Source of the DNA: Oscillospiraceae bacterium
Lineage (GTDB): Bacteria > Bacillota_A > Clostridia > Oscillospirales > Oscillospiraceae
Direction: 5' to 3'
DNA: 5,743 bases
Assembly: GCA_017540945.1 (NCBI GenBank)
Contig: JAFYAB010000087.1
Coordinates: 1 to 5,743, forward strand
Shown piece after piece: positions 1 to 5,669 of the stretch (the stretch's first letter is position 1; the number at the start of each line of letters is the position of its first letter). The notes below the pieces were generated by a model. That model did not search any database, was not told where the DNA came from, and saw nothing but the letters and a program-made list of their open reading frames with translations. The translations under genes and the position numbers were made by a program.

Positions 1-433
1 CTTGCCACCATATCCGGGAGTATCGTTATGTTTACGGAAGCGTAGAGCCGTTCACAGGAGAATCCTATTTCTGGATTATGCCATATTGCAATACGCAATA
101 TATGAATCTGTTTCTTCAAAAGCTCTCGGAAGAATATGCTGACGACATCATTGTTTTATGCTGTGACGGAGCTGCCTGGCATAAATCTGGAACCCTTGAA
201 GTACCTGCCAATATCAGGTTGTTCTATATCCCGCCGTATACTCCGGAGATGAACCCAATTGAGCAGATTTGGAAAGAGATACGGAAACGAGGTTTTCGAA
301 ACCAAGTGTTTCAGACCCTAGGGAAGGTTGTAGATCGTCTTTGTGAGACGATCTGCTCCCTTTCCGCTGCCACGATAGCAAGCATCACAGGTCGGAATTG
401 GATAATTGAAGCATTTAATTAGAGAATAGTATA
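1..433 (+). mobile_element. Right-hand part of an IS630-family insertion sequence
   Basis: The transposase fragment and the short AT-rich tail after its stop codon mark the 3' end of an insertion sequence whose left end is outside the window. IS630 elements insert at TA dinucleotides and duplicate them; TA occurs at 427-428, 430-431 and 432-433, just before the host terminator stem begins, so the right boundary is inferred to lie within 427-433. The terminal inverted repeat cannot be confirmed without the left end. Confidence 0.7.
3..422 (+). CDS. IS630-family transposase, C-terminal part (5' end cut by window edge)
   Basis: This is the DDE-type transposase of an IS630/Tc1-like insertion sequence, the enzyme that cuts and joins the element's ends at TA targets. 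The frame is open from base 3, so the gene continues beyond the left edge; the ATG at 78 is internal, since the codons before it (HIREYRYVYGSVEP, GESYFW) already match the family. About 139 residues are present. Two catalytic acidic residues are visible: the Asp of LCCDGAAWH (codon 165-167) and the Glu of NPIEQIWKEIRKRGF (codon 261-263), preceded by the typical PPYTPEMNP. The family C-terminus (SITGRNWI) is intact and ends at TAG. The first catalytic Asp lies outside the window. Base composition is clearly AT-richer than the host genes, as expected of a mobile gene. It runs convergent to the neighbouring membrane-protein gene. Family assignment is firm; whether the whole element is intact cannot be judged. 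Confidence 0.93.
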   Translation, partial: CHHIREYRYVYGSVEPFTGESYFWIMPYCNTQYMNLFLQKLSEEYADDIIVLCCDGAAWHKSGTLEVPANIRLFYIPPYTPEMNPIEQIWKEIRKRGFRNQVFQTLGKVVDRLCETICSLSAATIASITGRNWIIEAFN

Positions 434-434
434 A

Positions 435-488
435 ACGCAAAAAGAAGAGGCGGGAAGCTCATCGGCTTCCCGCCTCTTCTTTTTGCGG
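435..488. terminator. Bidirectional intrinsic terminator, 23-bp perfect stem
   Basis: Bases 436-458 and 465-487 form a perfect 23-bp inverted repeat around a 6-base loop (459-464). The core is GC-rich (GGCGGGAAGC) and the outer part consists of A-rich and T-rich arms, so the stem is followed by a T-rich stretch on either strand. It sits 6 bases beyond the stop codon of the minus-strand membrane-protein gene and 13 bases beyond the stop of the convergent transposase, so it can end transcripts from both sides. Confidence 0.9.
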
Positions 489-493
489 TCAGA

Positions 494-1477
494 TTATTCC
501 AGCAGCATATCCGTAAAATCCATCAGCGGGCCGTAGAGCCGGTGGGCCTCCCGCTTGAGCTGGGGGAAGCAGAAGGGGCACAGGGGCTCCCAGCGGCGGT
601 TGAAGGAACGGCGGCGGATCAGCACGTGGATGCAGCCCCGGCGGAAGATCACACAGAAGTCGGGGTAGCGCTCCGTCATGGACAGGAGCTTTTCCGCCAT
701 CTCCACGGTGACCAGGCTGCGGAAGTCCTCGGGGGAGTCGGCGAAGCAGCGGAACTGCTGGGCCAGGCCCTCGTGGTCCGGCTGGAGCTCCACCATGCGC
801 TTGGCCAGGCCCCGGTGGGAAAAGCGGTTCCGGGTGCCCCGGTTCTCCAGGATCACCACTCCGTCAAAGTCCACGTTGAGCCGGATGGTCAGCCATTGGC
901 CCCGGACCTTCACCTTGTGGCTGGTGTAGTCGTCGGCGTAGACGCCGCCGCAGATGATCTCCTGGGCGGCCACCCAGCAGTCCCGGTACAGGCCCTCCAG
1001 CCGGTTGGCGGTGTAGTAGCGCTCCACGGTGCTCAGCAGGCCCACGTCGCAGAGGGTCTCCTCCACGGCGGGGCGGCGCTTGGCCTCGTAGGAGAGATCG
1101 GAGAAGGTCTGCTCCAGCACCTCTGGCATATAGCGCTGCTTGAAGCTGCGCTCCAGCCGCCGCATGCCCAGCCGGGCCAGGGTCAGCCCGCCGAGACCCG
1201 CCGCCAGAATCAGAGCCTGCCGGATCAGGTGGCGGATGGCCTCGGAGCCGGTCATGCCGGTGACGAAGACGCGGATATATTTGCCCGCGAAGGCCACCCG
1301 CTCCGGCAGCCCGTCGGCGATGGAGTTCAGCAGCTCCGGGCTGAAGGCGGAGAGCACATATTGGATGGCGAACCAGAGGATCCGGGCTGTGGCGAAGCCG
1401 ATCAGGGCCACGCAGGCCAGCTCCGCCAGCAGCAGGAGCAGCTTTCCGGCCTCGTATAGAACCATACGTCGTGTCAT
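494..1477 (-). CDS. Two-helix membrane protein of unknown function (possibly DUF3137-like)
   Basis: I do not recognise this 327-residue protein with certainty. The start ATG at 1477 is supported by AAGGAGA at 1484-1490, six bases upstream. After a basic MTRR start there is a long hydrophobic stretch (about residues 11-33, possibly extending to 43), a roughly 45-residue loop, a second hydrophobic helix (about 84-103, rich in Ala, Leu and Gly), then a charged region of about 220 residues. By the positive-inside rule (MTRR before helix 1, RLGMRRLER after helix 2) both ends should face the cytoplasm. The soluble part has predicted beta strands (VKVRGQWLTIRLNVDFDGVVIL, in two pieces about 189-199 and 200-210), then FRCFADSPEDF and a helix, and FCVIFRRGCIHVLI near 274-287. 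This layout, two helices followed by an F-x-F-x-G strand and a late S-P/D-D helix strand unit, loosely recalls DUF3137 proteins; that is only an impression. A CPFC pair (C300, C303) could bind metal or form a disulfide. No convincing own promoter is seen; read-through from hpf is possible. Confidence 0.8.
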   Translation of the reverse strand: MTRRMVLYEAGKLLLLLAELACVALIGFATARILWFAIQYVLSAFSPELLNSIADGLPERVAFAGKYIRVFVTGMTGSEAIRHLIRQALILAAGLGGLTLARLGMRRLERSFKQRYMPEVLEQTFSDLSYEAKRRPAVEETLCDVGLLSTVERYYTANRLEGLYRDCWVAAQEIICGGVYADDYTSHKVKVRGQWLTIRLNVDFDGVVILENRGTRNRFSHRGLAKRMVELQPDHEGLAQQFRCFADSPEDFRSLVTVEMAEKLLSMTERYPDFCVIFRRGCIHVLIRRRSFNRRWEPLCPFCFPQLKREAHRLYGPLMDFTDMLLE

Positions 1478-1518
1478 AGGCGTTCTCCTTCGAACAGGGG
1501 AGATTGGAGTCTTACAAA

Positions 1519-1553
1519 CTGAGGTACGGCGAACCGTACCTCAGCTTTTTGTT
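1519..1553. terminator. Hairpin terminator between hpf and the membrane-protein gene
   Basis: Bases 1519-1529 and 1534-1544 are a perfect 11-bp inverted repeat with a 4-base loop (CGAA on the plus strand, TTCG on the minus strand). On the plus strand it is followed at once by C and five T (1546-1550), a textbook intrinsic terminator. On the minus strand, the direction of hpf, it is followed only by TTTG, so termination there would be weaker, although the A-run on the 5' side could lengthen the stem. Likely role: partial termination after hpf and blocking of plus-strand transcripts. Confidence 0.7.
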
Positions 1554-1583
1554 CAAGCAATTGAAACGAATTGACTTTCCGGA

Positions 1584-1607
1584 ACTGTCGTTCAACAGAA
1601 CAACAGT
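1584..1607 (-). other. Stem-loop immediately downstream of hpf
   Basis: Bases 1584-1593 and 1598-1607 pair over 10 positions around a 4-base loop. On the minus-strand RNA one pair is a G-U wobble, whereas on the plus strand the same position is a C-A mismatch, so the structure is better as an hpf transcript. It starts 6 bases past the hpf stop codon and has no T-run, so it is not a terminator by itself; it could protect the 3' end of the message. Function is inferred. Confidence 0.5.
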
Positions 1608-1613
1608 CGTATA

Positions 1614-2156
1614 TCAACGAACGTCCTCCAGAAGACCGTAGTCGCCGTCGTTCCGCCGATAGACCACCGCAAAGGCGCCGTCGGCGTCCTCGTCGCGGAA
1701 GGCAAAGAAGTTGTGGCCCAGCAGATTCATCTGCAGGATGGCCTCGTCCCGGCTCATGGGCATCATGGTGAATTCCTTGATCTTGATGAGCTTGTATTCC
1801 TCGTTGTCTTCGACGTCGGGGACAAAGGACGTGGTGGCCTCCGCGCTGCGGACGAAAGCGTCCTGGCGCAGTCTGCGGGCCAGACGGGTCTTGTTCTTAC
1901 GGATCTGGCGTTCAATGTCGGAAACGGCTGCGTCGATGGAGGCGTACATGTCCGAGGTGCTTTCGCTGGCGCGGAAGTACATGTTGGAGGCATGGACGGT
2001 CAGCTCCACCTTATTGCGATTCTTCTCGACGGAAAAAGCGACAAAGGCTTCTGCGTCATCCCGGAAATAGCGATCCAGCTTGGAGACTTTCTTCTCGGCG
2101 TAGGCGTGGACCTCTTTCGGCAGGGAGACCTTCTTCTCGTTGATCTGGAATTTCAT
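1614..2156 (-). CDS. hpf: Ribosome hibernation promoting factor, long form (HPF/RaiA family)
   Basis: The 180-residue product belongs to the long HPF class, which binds the 30S subunit in stationary phase or under stress and pairs two ribosomes into inactive 100S dimers. Residues 1-100 match the N-terminal S30AE/RaiA domain: a beta-alpha-beta-beta-beta-alpha layout, with a basic last helix (about 80-98, RQIRKNKTRLARRLR) that lies in the ribosomal RNA groove in known structures. A short acidic linker (about 101-120) leads to the C-terminal dimerisation domain (about 121-178), with the family signatures PMSRDEAILQMNLLGHNFF and VVYRRNDGDYGLLE. Length is normal for the long form. AAAGGAG at 2166-2172, nine bases before the ATG, fixes the start. 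It has its own strong promoter at 2210-2237 and lies 77 bases downstream of the DUF4364 gene. Two hairpins follow the stop codon. Short forms (HPF, YfiA) lack the C-terminal domain and are excluded. Confidence 0.97.
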   Translation of the reverse strand: MKFQINEKKVSLPKEVHAYAEKKVSKLDRYFRDDAEAFVAFSVEKNRNKVELTVHASNMYFRASESTSDMYASIDAAVSDIERQIRKNKTRLARRLRQDAFVRSAEATTSFVPDVEDNEEYKLIKIKEFTMMPMSRDEAILQMNLLGHNFFAFRDEDADGAFAVVYRRNDGDYGLLEDVR

Positions 2157-2209
2157 ATTGCGTCGCTCCTTTCAAGTGCTTTGAGAAACCGATTGGCTCC
2201 TCTGACACT

Positions 2210-2237
2210 ATTATACCACAATTTGGGATATAATCAA
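2210..2237 (-). promoter_or_regulatory. Sigma-A promoter of hpf with extended -10
   Basis: On the minus strand TTGATT (2232-2237) is followed after 16 bases by a perfect TATAAT (2210-2215) preceded by TGG, an extended -10 element. The expected start point is near 2203, giving a leader of about 46 bases with the hpf ribosome site at its end. The -35 element overlaps the stop codon (2234-2236) of the upstream DUF4364 gene. No sigma-B-type site is apparent. Confidence 0.8.
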
Positions 2238-2776
2238 GGAGTATTTTCGTCCGTGTTTTCCTTCGCGGTCAGGGTTTCCGTAATCAGCTGATACAGCTTG
2301 TCCGCTTTTCCGGGAAAAGCCTTTGTTAAAAACGCGGCCTGTCTGGCGGAGGGACAGGTGTATTCGATGGTGACAAGGCTGCCCAGCTCGTCGTCCAGAT
2401 GCATGACGGCCAGAGCCTCGCCGTTGGGCTGCTCCAGCACCTCCGTGCGGACGAAGCTCTCCCGCCGCACCTCCCGGTTGAAGCGCTCCACCGCCCGGGA
2501 GGCCCGCTGCTGCACCGGGAAGGCCAGGGAATCCCGGGTGATCCGGGCGGCCTCGCGGCCCTTGTCGGTAATCACATAGCCGCCCTCCGTCTCGGAAAGA
2601 TGCCCGGTCTCCACCATCTGGGGCACCGCCTGCATCACGTCGAAGTAGCTCAGCTTGTCGTCCTGCAGGCAGAGCTCATAGAGGGTCTGGGTGTCCACGG
2701 GGTAGAGCAGCTTGTCCGTGATGTAGAGGATCAGCAGCTTGACGTCCAGCATATCGTTGATAAAGCCGTGGGGCAT
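2234..2776 (-). CDS. DUF4364 family protein, winged-helix-like
   Basis: This 180-residue protein matches the DUF4364 family, found mainly in Firmicutes and not functionally defined. Residues about 6-75 look like a winged helix-turn-helix: DVKLLILYITDKL (helix 1), the TLYELCLQDDKLSYFDV segment (helices 2-3), MVETGHLSETEGGYVITDKGRE (last helix and beta wing), the DNA-binding-type fold seen in PadR/MarR-like regulators. Residues about 84-108 form a basic helix (QQRASRAVERFNREVRR), and 109-170 a mixed beta-alpha domain (LGSLVTIEYTCPSARQAAFL). The tail is polar. AAGGAGGTG at 2782-2790, five bases before the ATG, is a nearly perfect ribosome site and sets the start. A good promoter lies at 2805-2833. 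No terminator separates it from hpf, so its transcript may continue into hpf. A regulatory role is plausible but no target is indicated by the sequence. Confidence 0.88.
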   Translation of the reverse strand: MPHGFINDMLDVKLLILYITDKLLYPVDTQTLYELCLQDDKLSYFDVMQAVPQMVETGHLSETEGGYVITDKGREAARITRDSLAFPVQQRASRAVERFNREVRRESFVRTEVLEQPNGEALAVMHLDDELGSLVTIEYTCPSARQAAFLTKAFPGKADKLYQLITETLTAKENTDENTP

Positions 2777-2804
2777 GGGAACACCTCCTTCAAAGGGTCA
2801 ATAT

Positions 2805-2833
2805 ATTATACACCGAAGCCGCAAAAAAAACAA
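2805..2833 (-). promoter_or_regulatory. Sigma-A promoter of the DUF4364 gene
   Basis: On the minus strand TTGTTT (2828-2833) and a perfect TATAAT (2805-2810) are separated by 17 bases. The -35 merges into a run of eight T (2823-2830), which gives an AT-rich upstream part of the spacer. The predicted start is near 2798, leaving a leader of only about 20 bases that consists mostly of the ribosome site. Confidence 0.75.
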
Positions 2834-2847
2834 GCCCTGTGAAACAG

Positions 2848-2895
2848 AAAAGCAAAAACAGCCCGGAATGCGTCCCAAGGATGCATTCCGGGCTG
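2848..2895 (-). terminator. Intrinsic terminator of yajC
   Basis: Bases 2883-2895 and 2859-2871 form a perfect 13-bp GC-rich stem (CAGCCCGGAATGC arm) with an 11-base loop. Reading on the minus strand the stem is followed by TTTTTGCTTTT (2858-2848). It begins 17 bases after the yajC stop codon, so the yajC transcript should end here rather than continue into the DUF4364 gene. Confidence 0.9.
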
Positions 2896-2912
2896 GTTTC
2901 CTGGGCGGAAGC

Positions 2913-3329
2913 TCAGTTCAGGCCGGCCTTCTTTTCGGCCTTGGCGCGAGCTTTTTCTTCCTTGGCCTTTTGCGCAGCGGCCTTGGCCTCCTCAGCGCGC
3001 TTGGTCTTTTCCTTTTCAGCGGTGTTGTTGGTCATGACGGACCACTTCTGGAGCTCCAGGCGGACCTGGTCCTCACCGGTCTCGATGACGATCTTCTCGT
3101 CCTTGATGTCCACGATCTTGCCCATGATGCCGCCGATGGTGGTGATCTTGTCGCCCCGATGCAGGGAGCTGCGAAGCGCCTCCTGCTCCTTCTTCTTCTT
3201 GTTCTCCGGACGGAGGATCATGAAGTAGAAGATGGCGATGAAGACGACCAGCATAATGATCATGTAGGGGCCTCCGAAGAGTCCGCCGGACTGCGCGGTG
3301 TCGCCCGCGGTCATGAAAAAGCGAAGCAT
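2913..3329 (-). CDS. yajC: Preprotein translocase accessory subunit YajC
   Basis: YajC is a small single-span membrane protein that associates with SecDF and the SecYEG translocon. The 138-residue product has a short N-terminal segment, one hydrophobic helix (about residues 20-39, PYMIIMLVVFIAIFYFMIL), the family hallmark RPENKKKKEQE directly after the helix, and a cytoplasmic beta domain (about 54-95) with LHRGDKITTIGGIMGKIVDI, the most conserved part of the family. The tail from about residue 100 is an Ala/Lys/Glu-rich stretch, probably helical or disordered, which makes the protein longer than the usual 85-115 residues. GGAGGT at 3336-3341, six bases before the ATG, supports the chosen start over the internal Met6. 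It follows tgt by 94 bases, has its own promoter in that gap, and is ended by a strong terminator. secD/secF, its common downstream neighbours, are absent here. Confidence 0.96.
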   Translation of the reverse strand: MLRFFMTAGDTAQSGGLFGGPYMIIMLVVFIAIFYFMILRPENKKKKEQEALRSSLHRGDKITTIGGIMGKIVDIKDEKIVIETGEDQVRLELQKWSVMTNNTAEKEKTKRAEEAKAAAQKAKEEKARAKAEKKAGLN

Positions 3330-3358
3330 AGGATTACCTCCGTTTTGAAATCTTGTTT

Positions 3359-3387
3359 ATTATACACGCCTCCGACAGAGAATGCAA
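3359..3387 (-). promoter_or_regulatory. Sigma-A promoter of yajC
   Basis: On the minus strand TTGCAT (3382-3387), a 17-base spacer and a perfect TATAAT (3359-3364) lie in the 94-base gap between tgt and yajC. The predicted start is near 3352. No terminator is seen between the tgt stop codon and this promoter, so yajC can probably be transcribed both from here and by read-through from queA-tgt. Confidence 0.8.
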
Positions 3388-3423
3388 GCACAAAATTTAT
3401 TTTGCCGCTTTTCGTTCAGAAGA

Positions 3424-4554
3424 TCAGATCCGTCGGCTCAGCTTTTCCGAGTATTCCGCCCGGAAGGCCGCGAAGCGGCCCTCGTCCAGGGCTTCGCGGA
3501 TGCGCTCCATCAGCTTGTTGTAGAAATAGAGGTTGTGCATCACGCTCAGCCGCAGGGCCAGGATCTCCTCGGCCTTGAACAGGTGGTGCAGATAGGCCCG
3601 GGAGTAGCGGCGGCAGACGGGACAGTCGCACCGGGGGTCGATGGGGCCGTCGTCCAGCTCGTATTTGGCGTTTTTCAGGTTGATCGCGCCCTCCCAAGTA
3701 AACAGCCGGGCGTGCCGGGCGTTCCGGGCGGGCATCACGCAGTCGAAGAAGTCCACGCCCCGCCAGACTGCCTCGATGATGTTCGAGGGGGTCCCCACGC
3801 CCATGAGGTAGCGGGTCCGGTCCGCGGGCAGATACGGCTCCACGGCCTCGATGATCTCGTACATGACCTCGGTGGGCTCGCCCACGGCCAGACCGCCGAT
3901 GGCGTAGCCGGGCAGATCCAGCTCGGCGATCATCTTCGCGTGCTCGATGCGCAGATCGGCGTAGGCCCCGCCCTGGTTGATGCCCCAGAGCATCTGCCGG
4001 GGATTCACGGTGTCGGGCAGGGAATTGAGCCGGGCGTTCTCAGCCTTGCAGCGCAGCAGCCAGCGGTAGGTGAGGGCCATGGACTTTTTCACGTACTCCC
4101 GGGGAGAGGGGTTCTCCACGCACTCGTCGAAGGCCATGCAGATGTCCGAGCCCAGGTTGGACTGGATGCGCATGCTCTCCTCCGGGCCCATAAAGATCTT
4201 CCGCCCGTCGATGTGGGAGGCGAAATACACGCCCTCCTCCTTGATCTTCCGCAGGCTGGCCAGGGAGAAGACCTGGAAGCCGCCGGAGTCGGTGAGGATG
4301 GGTCCGTCCCAGGTCATAAACTTATGTAAACCGCCCAGCCGTTTCACCACCTGGTCGCCGGGGCGAAGGTGGAGGTGGTAGGTGTTGGACAGCTCCACCT
4401 GGCAGCCGATGCGCTTCAGGTCCTCGGCGCTGAGACCGCCCTTGATGGCCGCCTGGGTGCCGACGTTCATAAATACCGGGGTCTGTACCACGCCGTGGGC
4501 GCAGGTGAACACGCCCCGCCGGGCCTTGCCCTCGGTTTTCAGGATCTCAAACAT
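3424..4554 (-). CDS. tgt: tRNA-guanine transglycosylase (queuine tRNA-ribosyltransferase)
   Basis: TGT exchanges guanine-34 in the anticodon of tRNAs with GUN anticodons (Asp, Asn, His, Tyr) for preQ1, the base-insertion step of queuosine synthesis. The 376-residue product is full length. By alignment from memory with the Zymomonas enzyme: the general acid/base Asp is D89 in LTDSGGFQVFSL; the nucleophile is D271 in GVDFFDCVMPARNAR; substrate-pocket residues D143, Q194 and the GGLAVGE loop (220-226) are present; zinc ligands are C309, C311, C314 and H340. V224 corresponds to the Val typical of preQ1-using bacterial enzymes rather than the Gly of eukaryotic queuine enzymes. Small departures are GINQGG for the commoner GIVQGG, and ARNARHA after the nucleophile. 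The ribosome site AAGGAGG (4559-4565) overlaps the queA stop codon, with only nine bases between the genes, indicating one transcript and coupled translation. queA alongside supports the de novo preQ1 route. Confidence 0.98.
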   Translation of the reverse strand: MFEILKTEGKARRGVFTCAHGVVQTPVFMNVGTQAAIKGGLSAEDLKRIGCQVELSNTYHLHLRPGDQVVKRLGGLHKFMTWDGPILTDSGGFQVFSLASLRKIKEEGVYFASHIDGRKIFMGPEESMRIQSNLGSDICMAFDECVENPSPREYVKKSMALTYRWLLRCKAENARLNSLPDTVNPRQMLWGINQGGAYADLRIEHAKMIAELDLPGYAIGGLAVGEPTEVMYEIIEAVEPYLPADRTRYLMGVGTPSNIIEAVWRGVDFFDCVMPARNARHARLFTWEGAINLKNAKYELDDGPIDPRCDCPVCRRYSRAYLHHLFKAEEILALRLSVMHNLYFYNKLMERIREALDEGRFAAFRAEYSEKLSRRI

Positions 4555-4558
4555 AGGG

Positions 4559-4565
4559 CCTCCTT
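4559..4565 (-). promoter_or_regulatory. Ribosome binding site of tgt overlapping the queA stop codon
   Basis: The minus-strand sequence TAAGGAGG joins the queA TAA stop (4564-4566) to the tgt Shine-Dalgarno AAGGAGG (4559-4565), four bases before the tgt ATG. Ribosomes ending queA therefore stand on the tgt initiation site, which favours translational coupling and balanced output of the two enzymes. Confidence 0.85.
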
Positions 4566-5586
4566 AATGGATGAACATGGCGTCGCCGAAGGAGAAGAAG
4601 CGGTAGCGCTCCTCCACGGCGATGCGGTAAGCGTTCAGGACCTTCTCCCGGCCTGCGAAGGCGGAAACCAGCATGATCAGGGTGGACTCCGGCAGGTGGA
4701 AGTTGGTGATGAGGGCGTCCATGGCCTTGAAGCGGTAGCCCGGATAGATGAAGATGTCGGTCCAGCCGGACTTCTCGGTGAAGCTCCCGTCCTCCGCCGC
4801 AAAGCTCTCGACGGTCCGGCAGGAGGTGGTCCCCACGCAGACGATCCGCCCGCCCTCGGCCCGGGTGCGGTTGAGGAGCTCCGCGGTCTCGGCGGAGAGC
4901 ATGCAGAACTCCGCGTGCATGTGGTGGTCGGTGATCTCCTCGGCCTTGACGGGGCGGAAGGTGCCCAGACCCACGTGGAGGGTGACCCAGGCCAGCTTCA
5001 CGCCCTTGGCCTCGATCTGCTCCAGCAGCTCCGGGGTGAAATGGAGGCCGGCGGTGGGGGCGGCGGCGGAGCCGTTGACCTTGGAGTAGACGGTCTGGTA
5101 GCGCTCCTGATCCTGGAGCTCCTCCTTGATGTATGGGGGCAGGGGCATCTTGCCCAGCTGCTCCAGGATCTCCAGGAAGATGCCGTCATAGTGAAACCGG
5201 ACCAGCTTGTTGCCGTCCTCCCGCGCACCGACGACGGTGGCAGTCAGCAGGCCCTCGCCGAAGGAGAGCTCCGCCCCCACGGGGGTCTTGCGGCCGGGCT
5301 TGGTCAGGCACTCCCAGGTATCGTTCCCCGTGTCCTTGAGAAGCAGGACCTCCACGGCCCCGCCGCTGGCCCGCTTGCCCAGGAGCCGGGCGGGGAGGAC
5401 CCGGGAGTTGTTCAGCACCAGGCAGTCGCCGGGCCGGAGATAGTCGATGATATCGTGAAAATGGCGATGCTCTACGGAGCCGTCGTTCCGGCGCATCACC
5501 AAAAGCCGGGAGCTGTCCCGCCGCTCCAGCGGCGTCTGGGCGATGAGCTCCGGGGGCAGGTCATAGTAAAAGTCATGTGTTTTCAC
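4564..5586 (-). CDS. queA: S-adenosylmethionine:tRNA ribosyltransferase-isomerase
   Basis: QueA transfers and isomerises the ribosyl part of S-adenosylmethionine onto preQ1 already inserted in tRNA, forming epoxyqueuosine. From the GTG at 5586 the protein has 340 residues, the normal family length, and begins (V/M)[16 protein letters not shown], exactly where family members begin. Conserved blocks, in order: [12 protein letters not shown] (18-29), [17 protein letters not shown] (56-72), GKMPLPPYI (145-153), [23 protein letters not shown] (about 162-184, in two adjoining parts), [13 protein letters not shown] (201-213), HHMHAE (221-226), [10 protein letters not shown] (251-260), and [20 protein letters not shown] followed by [12 protein letters not shown] (281-312). 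GAGGGA (5591-5596) is a modest ribosome site four bases before the GTG; an in-frame ATG at 5598 has none. A longer start at 5658 is unlikely because the promoter's -10 box lies downstream of it. First gene of the queA-tgt unit. Confidence 0.96.
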   Translation of the reverse strand: MKTHDFYYDLPPELIAQTPLERRDSSRLLVMRRNDGSVEHRHFHDIIDYLRPGDCLVLNNSRVLPARLLGKRASGGAVEVLLLKDTGNDTWECLTKPGRKTPVGAELSFGEGLLTATVVGAREDGNKLVRFHYDGIFLEILEQLGKMPLPPYIKEELQDQERYQTVYSKVNGSAAAPTAGLHFTPELLEQIEAKGVKLAWVTLHVGLGTFRPVKAEEITDHHMHAEFCMLSAETAELLNRTRAEGGRIVCVGTTSCRTVESFAAEDGSFTEKSGWTDIFIYPGYRFKAMDALITNFHLPESTLIMLVSAFAGREKVLNAYRIAVEERYRFFSFGDAMFIH

Positions 5587-5640
5587 AGAATCCCTCATTT
5601 GTTCAAAAAGATGCGTGACGCGTTTGGGGCTTTCGCCGAT

Positions 5641-5669
5641 ATTATATCGTATTATCACAGCTTCGTCAA
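5641..5669 (-). promoter_or_regulatory. Sigma-A promoter of the queA-tgt unit
   Basis: On the minus strand TTGACG (5664-5669), a 17-base spacer and a perfect TATAAT (5641-5646) form the closest match to consensus in the window. The predicted start is near 5634, giving a leader of about 48 bases before the queA GTG. The leader opens with a tiny GGC-GAAA-GCC hairpin (5628-5637) but shows no recognisable preQ1 riboswitch. Confidence 0.85.

Noticed and set aside
542..1459. A 305-codon plus-strand open frame opposite the membrane-protein gene
   Set aside because: Same antisense composition bias (runs of G, A, H, Q, V); the minus-strand frame has a good ribosome site, hydrophobic helices and terminator placement, so it is the real gene.
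3391..3423. AT-rich CAAAAT/ATTTTG inverted repeat after tgt as a terminator
   Set aside because: The arms are six weak pairs with a two-base gap, too tight for a loop, and no T-run follows.
2739..4329. Plus-strand open frames of 279 and 315 codons across yajC and tgt
   Set aside because: They cross gene boundaries, promoters and a terminator of identified minus-strand genes and show no family resemblance.
5587..5640. Possible preQ1 riboswitch in the queA leader
   Set aside because: Only a 3-bp GAAA-loop hairpin (5628-5637) and a tiny GCG/CGC stem are seen; the conserved loop and A-rich tail pairing of preQ1 classes are absent.
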